Shown here: one piece after another, positions 26,287-36,130 of the stretch | How the letters are laid out: each line of letters opens with the position of its first letter | How positions within the stretch are numbered: position 1 is the stretch's first letter | NCBI RefSeq assembly: GCF_905475345.1 | Contig: NC_066595.1 | Location: 6,960,501 to 7,024,500 of the forward strand | Length of the DNA: 64,000 nucleotides | Origin: Vespula vulgaris | Lineage: Eukaryota; Arthropoda; Insecta; Hymenoptera; Vespidae | Reading direction: 5' to 3' | The notes under the pieces: model-generated | Database searches by the model: none | Told to the model about the DNA's origin: nothing | Seen by the model: only the letters and a program-made list of their open reading frames with translations | Made by a program: the position numbers and the translations under genes

Positions 26287-27722
26287 ATGCGAGCCTTAAT
26301 ACTTGTTGGTGGATATGGAACCAGATTGCGTCCTCTTACTCTTAGTCGACCTAAACCATTGGTTGAATTTGCTAATAAACCAATGCTTCTACATCAAATA
26401 GAAGCTTTAGTAAGTTTATTTTATTTTTAATAGCTTGTAACTATTATTATTGTTATATTGTTAAAAAAAAAAACTATTAGTATTACTTTTTCTTTAGGTA
26501 GAAATGAATGTAACAGAAGTGATATTAGCAGTGTCTTATAGAGCAGAAGAAATGGAAAGGGATTTAGAAGAAGAAGCTAAGAAACTAGGAGTTACTTTGA
26601 TATTTTCTCATGAACCAGAACCTTTGGGTACTGCTGGACCACTTGCGCTAGCACGTGATATTTTATGTTCTGGAGATGAACCATTTTTTGTTTTAAATTC
26701 TGATATCATCTGTGACTTTCCATTTAAACAGTTATATGAATATCATAAAAGCCATGGTAAAGAAGGTACTATAGTTGTTACCAAAGTAGAAGAACCATCA
26801 AAGTATGGTGTTGTTGTATTTGATAAATGTGGTAAGATAGAACGTTTTGTCGAAAAACCACAAGAATTTATCTCAAATAAAATAAATGCAGGTACAATGC
26901 AACATATAATTATAAAATTATTAATTGTATCATACAAGTTAACATATTAACTTTACTATACTATGTGATACACATTCTTTCTAATAGGTATGTATATATT
27001 TAATCCAAGCATATTAAAAAGAATAGAGCTAAAACCTATGAGCATAGAAAAAGAGGTTTTTCCATTTATGGCTGAAGATAATGAATTATATGCAATGGAG
27101 TTACCAGGTTTTTGGATGGATGTAGGACAGCCTAAAGATTTTCTCAAAGGTATATTTGATACAAGATTAGAAAGAAAATTGGTGAAACTCCTAAATAATA
27201 TATATGACAAAATATAAATTATATATTTTATTATATAGGTATGTGTATGTATCTTGCTTCATTAAGACAAAAGTCACCTGAAAAATTACATTCTGGACCT
27301 GGAATAGTGGGAAATGTTTTAATAGATCCTACAGCCAAAATCGGCAAAGATTGTAGGATCGGTCCTAATGTTACCATCGGTCCGGGTGTTTCGTTAGCTG
27401 ATGGTTGTTGTATTAAAAGGTCTACTCTTCTTAAGGCAGCTGTAGTAAAAGAACATGCATGGCTTGATGGGTGAGTATAAAATGTAGGTATAGAATGAAA
27501 TATATACACGTAATTTTTCTTAAGAAATTTATTATTTACCTTTTATTAAATAGTTGCATCGTTGGTTGGCGTAGTGTTGTCGGACGTTGGGTACGAATGG
27601 AAGGTACAACAGTTCTTGGAGAGGACGTAATAGTTAAGGACGAACTTTATATCAATGGTGGTCAAGTATTACCACATAAAAATATTTCTAGTTCTGTGCC
27701 AGAACCACAAATTATCATGTGA
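26287..27722 (+). CDS. GMPPB: Mannose-1-phosphate guanylyltransferase beta
   Basis: Five exons (26287-26409, 26498-26891, 26988-27149, 27239-27470, 27554-27722) join in phase to 359 residues, against 360 in human. It makes GDP-mannose from mannose-1-phosphate and GTP in the cytosol, feeding N-glycans, GPI anchors and O-mannosylation. The nucleotidyltransferase signature MRALILVGGYGTRLRPLTLS starts at residue 1. It is followed by KPLVEFANKPM, the metal/sugar-site motifs LNSDIICDFPF and FVEKP, INAGMYIFNPS, and a C-terminal left-handed beta-helix (IGKDCRIGPNVTIGPGVSL) ending VPEPQIIM. The start at 26287 is chosen because family members begin M-(K/R)-A-L-I-L-V-G-G. An in-frame ATG at 26257, just after a possible acceptor, would add ten basic residues (MHQKRKKLEV). 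Confidence 0.96.
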
Positions 27723-27844
27723 GAAAAGTAGACTTGAAATTATGATTTTTTTAGACAATAAGTGATAAAATACATGAAATATCCTCTACTTTGAAACTTT
27801 ATACTTTTTTAAAAGTTTTGCAAATTTTTAAAAATGTAGCAAAA

Positions 27845-27848
<4 letters not shown>

Positions 27849-27894
<46 letters not shown>
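27849..27894. repeat. (AT)n microsatellite
   Basis: About 23 copies of AT lie in the short tail-to-tail gap (27723-27926) between GMPPB and separase. The rest of that gap is AT-rich 3' UTR. Confidence 0.95.
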
Positions 27895-27896
<2 letters not shown>

Positions 27897-27926
27897 ACAA
27901 CAGTATCACCAATGTGCATAATGCAT

Positions 27927-30589
27927 TTATTCAAGCTTTATTGGCAAACCACGTGTAACTATTGAAGCTGCTGTCATGTATAGTGAGCATGCTTCTTTTG
28001 ATTTTGATATTGCTCTCAACATCTCAGGTTCCCTTGTTACCTTAGCCATTTTTTTCTGAGAATCTTTTAAAAATCCTGATAATATAAAATTTCATTATAA
28101 GTAATGTAAAATTAATATAGTATTTCTAAGTATGTATACTGTACATTTTTTAACAAAATTTATTAGTTAAAGCGCAAATTTAGTTTAACTTATAATCTAA
28201 TTTTGTAATTGTACCATATCTTCTCTGTAATATAAATATGCAATGAATTTTGTATACTAACTAAAATTGCCTTGACACCATGCATCAATATCTACATGAG
28301 ACCATGATCGTTCGGCGGATGATGGAATCCAAGTGCTAATAAAACTTGCTGTCATTTTATCAATATCGCTATCCGTTACTTCCCATTGCATGCCCAAAAC
28401 ACATGGACTTAAAATATCATGTATGAAAATCAATATCAAAACATTTTACGATTTTCTGCATATATATGTGCAAATGTATCCTTTATATAATTGCTATATA
28501 GTACTAAATTACCTGCTAGCGATTAAATATTGATTGGTTATACCATAAGGGGGAAAACGTCCACCTACAGGGGTCATTCTGATACTATTGCATCCAAATA
28601 ATAACACGATTGCCTTTACCTTGAGTTTTTCTATATGCTCTCCAGGTAAATATTGTATACCACTTCCATGACCATTATACCTTTAAACATGAAGAGTTAT
28701 GAAGCTTTTAAAACTAGTTATCCGAAAATTAATAAATTAATGCAATTCTTACATGAGAATATCATAATTAACCAAGGCATCTTCAAATATGCCTTCTTCT
28801 GGCTTTGTATTGTATAAGCTTTTCCAATTTGTTAACCAATAATTTATAAATAATTCTAAACGTTTTTCCATTTTATATAAATCACCAGAAGGATTAACTA
28901 TACATGTACCAAGATTATCTTTTGCTTTAATTATTTTACATCCATCCTTTATTGTATTCTCATGTTGTTTAAATAATGCATATGCTACATAAATGGAAGA
29001 AAATCGCGTAACAGGATTATTTTTAAGGATTTCTATGGACTCAAATGGTAAAAAATCCATATGCTAAAAATAAAAGATGCATATATTAAATGCGGAAAAT
29101 AAGGAATTTTAAAATTCCTATAAATTGTTAAAAGTTATGCATTTACTTCATCTATAATTAAAACCAAAGTTTTTCTCTTTGCATTTCGTAATATCTGTAA
29201 GTCTAATAATTTTCCATAAATTGAAAGTATCACGTTTTCTGCCAGTTTTTCGTGATTGCATAGAACGTATTTAACAGCTCGTGCTATTTCTTCTCTTGTC
29301 AAAAAACATGCACCCAAGCTTATCTTTTTTAGTAACCACTTAGTACGAGGGCATATATAATCACTGCAAAATGTAAATTGTTATCTATTAAGATAATTTA
29401 ATAGAAACATGAATCAAATTTGGAGTATCACTGTAATGATAACTTACCAAGATGTACAATCTGCTATTAATTTATCAATTATTAATTCCATATCTGCTAC
29501 AACATCCAGGTTGTCAATGAAATCTGCCATAAAAAGTATTCTCCATTCACGTAACCATGTGAATTCTAATTCATGAACTGCTGTCTTAAATAAACTAATA
29601 TATTTAAGATTTGTGAATTTCCACAAATGATAACTATATCTAATATATAATAAACTATCTTTGATACTGCAAATACCTTCATTTTATTGTCTTGCTTCAG
29701 GCGCATTTTCCAATATAATTCTTTATTTGCATATGTTGCTGTTAAATCTGATTTATTATTACCTAAAATCTCTCGAATTTCATTGCATATATCGTACATA
29801 GTATGGGTCTGTGGCTTTGGTAAAGTTATACAAAGTGGTTTTAAAATACTATTTCCAGTTGGAAGAATAGTAATGTGTAGAGCATGCATAGAATGACAAG
29901 TATTTTTATTGTACTGTAAATACACAGAGTCCTCAAATTGTGCTGTGACTTGTACAATATACCACTCTAACAAAGAGAAAAAACAAATTGACATGAAATA
30001 ATAATTAACATAATATATATATTTATAAAAAGCTACAGCATACCTTCTGGAAGATTTACAAGATTAGATAGTAAAGCTGTCTCAGGTTCTGGATATTGAG
30101 CATGAAGTTTTATATATTCAAATTTGAGTCCATATATTTGAGGGGTGCATAGAATTCTTTCACGCATTTTATTTTTCAAAAATCTATGTGTAATTTGTTG
30201 TCGAAAAAATATTGCATGTGATTCAGAAAGATTATATATAGCTTTGACTTCTTCTCCTGCCTATACAAAGGAAAAATATATAAAAAATATAATGCTCAAT
30301 TTATTTGATGTATCAAATAAATAGAATCTGTGTAATCATAACAAAATTCTATACCATAAAAGAAATATACCTTCAAATTACAACATGCCATCATTTTATT
30401 TAAATTACTATATTCAACACCACCTGCGTTACACGTTTTATTTGCAAGTAATTGTTCTATATCATACTGTATTTCCTTTAAAGATGAATTGCTTGGAATT
30501 GTTTTTTTGCATCGTTTTTTTAATTTCATCGATTCAGTAGGATGACATTTGTGGATAATATGCATAATATCATCAATCAAATCATCCAT
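27927..30589 (-). CDS. Sse: Separase (short, Drosophila Sse-like form)
   Basis: Nine exons (30371-30589, 30044-30260, 29677-29966, 29448-29584, 29147-29363, 28753-29063, 28513-28680, 28262-28407, 27927-28075) join in phase to 617 residues. The C-terminal half is the caspase-like separase protease: LVLIIDEHMDFLPFESI, then the catalytic histidine H468 in YNGHGSG and the catalytic cysteine C494 in VLLFGCNS, 26 residues apart as in human separase. GMQWEVTDSDIDKM and the RGLP end complete the domain. Separase cleaves the cohesin kleisin at anaphase. Vertebrate and yeast separases carry an N-terminal helical region of well over 1000 residues; Drosophila Sse is about 630 residues and lacks it. The start is supported by an in-frame stop (TAA) two codons upstream with no acceptor between. 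Confidence 0.9.
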
Positions 30590-31247
30590 TATTTATAATT
30601 TGATTGCAGATTATTAATTCAACATGAAAATAATTACTTTTAAAAACTAGCTTTACAATAAGAAAAATAATTTAAAGATAATTTAATAGTTTAATAATAA
30701 TTAATTATATAAACATAATTTTTAGAAATAAAGATAATTTAACAAACAATTAAAATAGCATTTTATATAAGATTCACGAATATAAACAAGTAAAATATAA
30801 CAATAATAACGGAATTAATGTTTGAATTAAACTATTCAAGTGACCACACGTGATAATAATTTTCTGTTATTTATTCACAACACAATTCAAATTTTCATCA
30901 TGATAACCAACGTAAATAATAAATAATCCTATATTCAAGAATTATTGGTTATTTACATTTTTCCCTAGAATTTTCAGTTATGTTGAGAATATAAAATACC
31001 AGAATTTTATGCATCTTTGCAATACGCCATCTTGTGTACAATCATGTAACGATTGCAATCAAAATATAAATTAGATACCGTGCGTTTCAATGTTTATACG
31101 AAAATATCATTATTACAATATTACTTCTTAACTTTTATCATTATTAAGATTTTTTTAAAAAATGGTAGTACTTTTTATTGAAAAGATAATTGCTTAAGGT
31201 ATAGTTCTTCAAAAGATATATATACATTTATAAATTATTATAATTAT
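30590..31247. other. Interval between Mad2 stop and separase start
   Basis: About 660 bp of AT-rich DNA contains the separase promoter and the Mad2 3' end. I see no coding sequence, and this leaves no room here for the long N-terminal region of a conventional separase. No TATA box is convincing. Confidence 0.5.
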
Positions 31248-32086
31248 TCAAACATTTTTATAACTGACAATTGTATCCATTTTATGAATAGATGTTGAAA
31301 ATGACCTGAGTTGTACTTCTTGACTGTTTGCTATAAATACTGGTTGAGTCTCATCCCATTCTTTTGGAATATTACAATCTTGGACAGTATAAGTTAGTAT
31401 ATCGAAGGAACATAAACAGTCCAACAAAGGTAGAAAGCTAACAGTACCTAAAAAGAAGAAAAATACTATTATTAATAACAATGAATTTTACAAAGATATT
31501 GTTGAGAAAATATAATTAATATAAAAAGTATAAAATTATAGATAAAAGAAATAAAAATACCTGTAATTTGACGTATAACTTCTCGAATTTCTTTTTGTAT
31601 AGTTTTCACATCTTTTGTACCAACTTCAGGCAATTCTACCATGTTATTGTCATTTATATTTTTTGGCGCATGGCCTTCATAGTCAACCCTAAAATCCCAT
31701 TTCTCTAAAACTTCCTTTGTATTAACATTTGTTATAACCAAAGTTATTTTCTGAACTTTCCGTTGAACAAGCCATTCTTGAATCTGACCTAATACAGTGT
31801 CTAAGAATGATTTGATTTTTTCATCTGTTGACATTAAAAAGAATAAACCAAATTGTTCTGCTGGTTCGAATGTTTCTGGAGGATAAATTCCTCTCTGATA
31901 AAGTATACTGTTGATTCCATAAACTGTATGAAATAAAAGTAATATTTCTTAAGAAGCAAATTTAACATACTTTTTAATATAAAACAGTTGAAATTATCAC
32001 AATATAAACTTACGTAAATACTGTTTTACCAATTCTGCAGACCCTTTTAATGTAATACACTTTGTTTTCTGTTGCGTTTCCGTCAT
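31248..32086 (-). CDS. Mad2: Spindle checkpoint protein Mad2 (MAD2L1)
   Basis: Three exons (32014-32086, 31561-31923, 31248-31447) join in phase to 211 residues (human 205). It is a single HORMA domain, with GINSILYQRGIYPPETF, FLMSTDEKIKSFLDTVLGQI, the QKITLVITN strand, a loop rich in acidic residues, RQITGTVSFLPLLDCLCSFD and the C-terminal safety-belt region (FIANSQEVQLRSFSTSIHKM). Mad2 binds Mad1 and Cdc20 and holds back the anaphase-promoting complex until kinetochores are attached. It is the immediate same-strand neighbour of separase, the protease that this checkpoint ultimately restrains. Confidence 0.96.
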
Positions 32087-32784
32087 TTTTCCTACAATTC
32101 GAATTTATACCTGGTACTGTTTAACTTTATACAACAAATAACTTTTTGTAGGTTAAACCGATGCCGGTTTTTCATTTTAAAACTGACCAATCTGTTCAAA
32201 GTATCTTTAGGGCAAGCCAATCAGATGCTGTGAAAATAAATTTCTTATAATATCCAAAGCAGTCAAAGGACTTTAAGAATCGTACAAAGAAAGATAATTA
32301 CCAATAGCTCAGCCAATAGCATTGTAGAACATCTTATTTAACATAAATCGAAATTATCTGATTAATGGGTACAAAATTAAAAAGTAGATGATGAGAATTA
32401 TCCTTATTTATCTTATAATATCGTTTTCTAAGATTTGTTTTCATAATTTAATTTTTAAAGAAGAATTCTCTTAGGGACGTGCGCAGATGTCACGTGTCAT
32501 GACGTATGCTGTATATAGAGACGATAGTAGTGACATCTAGCTTCTTTTTCTTCTCATGGAAATGAACAGAAGTAATTGCGAGATTAAAGATGCTTTCTTA
32601 TTTGTTGTATCCAAAGATCTGTCTAGTTCAACAGCGATAGCTCGTACTTTAGAATCAAACTTACTTATCGTATCTATTCATGAAAATTCAACATAAAGTT
32701 GTGAACAAGAGATAAAAGTTTCGAATAACCAATTGTAAAAGATTGTTTCATTAGATCTTCGCTAACCCTCGATTCGTTTCAACC
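32087..32784. promoter_or_regulatory. Divergent promoter of Mad2 and Nopp140 with CCAAT and E-box motifs
   Basis: About 700 bp separates the two start codons. On the plus strand four CCAAT pentamers occur at 32187-32191, 32217-32221, 32301-32305 and 32313-32317, all on the Mad2 side. A canonical CACGTG E-box lies at 32491-32496 on the Nopp140 side, next to TGACGTA, and a second CACGTG lies in Nopp140 intron 1 at 32982-32987. CCAAT boxes (NF-Y) are common in cell-cycle promoters and CACGTG is the Myc/Max site found at many nucleolar genes. Use of these sites here is an inference. Confidence 0.55.
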
Positions 32785-35700
32785 ATGGCGTCGGTTGAAG
32801 AATTAGGCGTTTCTGCCCTTGTCTACGATTATTTACTGAAGAAGGATGCATCTTTAGCAAAAGTTTTCCAGAAGAAAACACAGGCGGTAAGGCAATATCG
32901 TAATATTTTATAAATATAGTATATTCATCGTTTTAATGCGATGATTACCACGCGGACGATTATTACCGCCATTCGCCATACCACGTGGGCCAAATCATGC
33001 TTTTGTATATTTCATCTATACCACTTCTATAAATAATTCAAATAGTATTATAATAATTATTTTGCTAGCAATTAATTCTGAAATGTAACATTTTGTATTT
33101 TCACGTTTATTTCGCTTTTATTCTTTTTGATATCCTATTGATATATTCGATGATGTTTAAAAACAGACATTTGGTTGAAAAGATATTTTTTTTCAAAAGA
33201 TATATATTTTTTTCAGCCTCCATTACCAAAAGGAGCACCTACTATACAAGATGTATTTCAATATTTTCAAAAGAGTTCGCCGAAGAAAATTACAATCAAG
33301 GCACAAGCGAAAGATAGTAGTTTAGATTCGAGCTCTGAAAGTGAAGATGAGTCACCAAAAAAAGTAGTGCAAGTTAATGGTAAAGTTACAGCTAAACCAG
33401 CTGTAACCACAAAAAAAGAAATGTCTTCTTCAGAAGAAACTTCAAGTGAGGATGAAAAACCAGCACCTAAAGTTGCTCAAAAAATGCCATTGAATAATGC
33501 AGTAATATCTAAGGCCACACCTCCTAAAATATTAGGAAAGGCAAAAGGAAATGTTAAAGGAATGCCTGTAAAAGAAGAGGAGAGCTCAGAGGAAAGTTCT
33601 ACAGAAGAGGAAGAAGAGAAGCCAAAATCACAAATAAAAACATCTGCATTACCTAAAGTTATTAAAACATTAAATGTAAACAAAGCTTCCAGTAGTGAAT
33701 CAGATTCTGAAAGTGACGAAGAGGAATCTAAAGTAAAAGTTGCTACTAAATCTAGTAGTTCTTTGAAATCTACACCAGCTCAGCAAGTAAAGAAGCAACA
33801 AAACAAAAATGTAGAATCCTCGAGCGAAGACAGTAGTGATAATGACGAGCAACCAACTGTTAAAGTAGTAAAAAAACCAGTTCCTACGCAACTACTATTA
33901 CTAAAAAAAGGTCCTACTAAAAAAGGAGCGAAAAATGAAGAATCGGAAACTTCGTCAACAAGCGAGGAACCGAAACCAAAAGTAACATCCACACCAGTGG
34001 CTAATAAAAGCAGTATTTCTAAAAAGTCTGAATCTTCAAGCGAAGAATCTGATGATACTCATGTAAATCAAACGCCATCAGCTGCAAAGCAAACACCTGC
34101 TCAAAAAGTAGTTCCACAAAAGAAAGGTGAAGTAGATAAAAAAAATACAAGTAAAAAATCTGTTGTACTGGGACAATCTAAACAAAATATAAGTAAAAAA
34201 CAGTCATCATCAAGCGAAGACAGTAGCGATGAAGAACCTATGGCTAAGAAACCTACTTTGAATAAATCAGTATCAGCAGTAAAACCGTCTGTAGTCGCGG
34301 TAAAGAAAGCATCATCTTCTGACGAAGATAGTAGCGAGGAAGAACCAGTTTTTAAGAAATCTACTCCTGCTAAACAAACACAAAATTCAATAATCAAAAA
34401 AGCGAAGGCGAAGGAAGTATCATCCTCCAGCGAAGAGGAGAGTGATAATAAAGAAGCAGTTGTGCAGAAGACACCTGCATCCACAAAGGGAACTGTTAAG
34501 AAAGAAGAATCTTCTAGCGATGATTCCGATGATTCGGATGAAGATACAAAGGCAAAGGTACCAACAAAAATTGTACCGACAAAAGTATTAAAACCAGCAC
34601 TAGAAAAGGTAGCACCAAAAAAAGATTCATCAAGTGACGATTCCGACGATTCTGAGGAAATATCCGCTTCCCCTGTAAAGCCAACACCTGTAAAAACTGT
34701 ACCCATTGCAAAAAGTAAAAAACAAGAGTCAAGTGATGAATCCGATTCAGATTCTTCTGAAGAGGAAAAGCCGAAGGTTGCACCAGTTTCTAAGACCGCA
34801 GTTATTAAAAAATCTACGGATTCGAGCGAAGAAAGTGATTCGAGCGTGGAAGAACAGCAAACGGTAAAACAGCCAACCCCGAAAGTTAAGACACCTGGTA
34901 AAGCAGAAAAAAGGAAAAATACTGAAGAACATGAAGAAAGTTTGCCTACAAAAGTTGCAAAGAATAATTATAGCAATTTTGTTAAAGCAAGTAATAGCTT
35001 TAACGGGGATAAGGTGCGATATTACGTATCGGTTATGTCTTTATTATTACTGAACGAGGCTGTTGTTATAGATTTTCATTTTTATTTATTTCTTTTCTCT
35101 TGATAAATATAGCAGCAAAGAAATAATACACCATTTCGTCGAGTAAAGGACGAAGATGTTTCATTGGATCCAAAATTGGCTAACAATTCCTTCGAGGCAA
35201 AGGTAAATGCTCGGAAACATCCGAGAAGCGCACAGGTCACTCGCCGCCTCGTAAAAGCTTGCGACCATGTTTCCGTGCATTAACCAGCAGCTTCTTTCAG
35301 ATAATAATAATAATACGATTAAAGACACGATATATGATATTCGTGAGATGCGGCGATTGACCTTGTGTTTCTCTTTTGTTTTAGGCGGAGAATGAAGACG
35401 ATAATAATTTTAAGAAACACGGCGGTGGTGGCGGAGGTCGGGGTGGATTTAGAGGTGGACGCGGTGGTTTCGGATTTCATGGTGGTCGGGACGAGGGACG
35501 TGGGGGTTATAGAGGCGGTGGTCGTGGTGGGGGCGGTTTTGATAGAGGTGGACGTGGTGGATTTAGAGGTGGTCGAGGTGGTAGGGGCGGTTTTGATAAT
35601 AGGAAGTCTTGGGGTGGCAATAATGACGATAACGATAAGGGTAGAGGAAATGGATTTAGGAAATCATGGAGTAATGATAATGGAGATAGGGGAAATCGTG

Positions 35701-36130
35701 GTAGAGGAGGTTTCCGCGGGGGTAGAGGAGGCTTCGATAAAAGAACATCTTTCGATTCCGCAACTACACAAAATAAAAAAATTACCTTTGATGATTGATG
35801 ATGAAAAGAAATGTAAATGTATATATATCTATATATAAACAGGTGAGATATCATTTATTTATAAATATACGTATAATGTCAAAGAAATAATTGATTTTAT
35901 CAGCATCGCCGCGTGCGTTAATACGTTTATTCGGCCCTTTATTTTTCTTTTCTTTTTTCCTTTTCTTTTAACAGAAAGGTGCACGAGGTTCGTGGGGAGA
36001 AAAGGCTAATCTGGATTTACGACACACAAGAGGAAAGTCTTTTAGACATGAAAAAACCAAGAAGAAGCGAGGTAGTTATCGCGGTGGTCAAATAGATACA
36101 AGCGTTAACTCTATTAAGTTCGATGATTAA
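32785..36130 (+). CDS. Nopp140: Nucleolar phosphoprotein Nopp140, canonical-tail isoform
   Basis: Exons 32785-32886, 33217-35013, 35113-35202 and 35975-36130 join in phase to 714 residues. The start encodes a short LisH-like helix region (ALVYDYLLKKDASLAKVF). The second exon is a long series of alternating lysine/proline-rich basic stretches and serine/acidic blocks (SSSEDSSDEEP type), the casein kinase 2 target pattern of NOLC1/Nopp140. The end is the conserved tail: NTPFRRVKDEDV, DNSFEAK-like, GSWGEKAN, RGKSFRHEKTKKKRGSYRGG and VNSIKFDD. Nopp140 is a chaperone of box C/D and H/ACA snoRNPs that shuttles between nucleolus and Cajal bodies. Open frames on the opposite strand are shadows of the repetitive serine codons. 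Confidence 0.94.
35385..35798 (+). CDS. Nopp140: Alternative last exon: RGG-box tail of Nopp140
   Basis: After the exon at 35113-35202 a good acceptor (TTTTAG) at 35379-35384 opens an alternative terminal exon of 137 codons that is in phase and has its own stop. It is almost entirely glycine, arginine and aspartate, with repeated GGRGG, GGFRGG and GGFD units, and ends KKITFDD. Using it replaces the canonical tail and gives about 800 residues in total. Drosophila Nopp140 is known to make exactly two such forms, Nopp140-True and Nopp140-RGG. RGG boxes bind RNA and are also seen in nucleolin, fibrillarin and GAR1. The canonical exon lies 177 bp further on. Confidence 0.88.
   Translation, partial: AENEDDNNFKKHGGGGGGRGGFRGGRGGFGFHGGRDEGRGGYRGGGRGGGGFDRGGRGGFRGGRGGRGGFDNRKSWGGNNDDNDKGRGNGFRKSWSNDNGDRGNRGRGGFRGGRGGFDKRTSFDSATTQNKKITFDD

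Noticed and set aside
34101..34706. 201-codon minus-strand open frame antisense to Nopp140
   Set aside because: Low-complexity mirror of the serine/acidic blocks of Nopp140, with no independent features.
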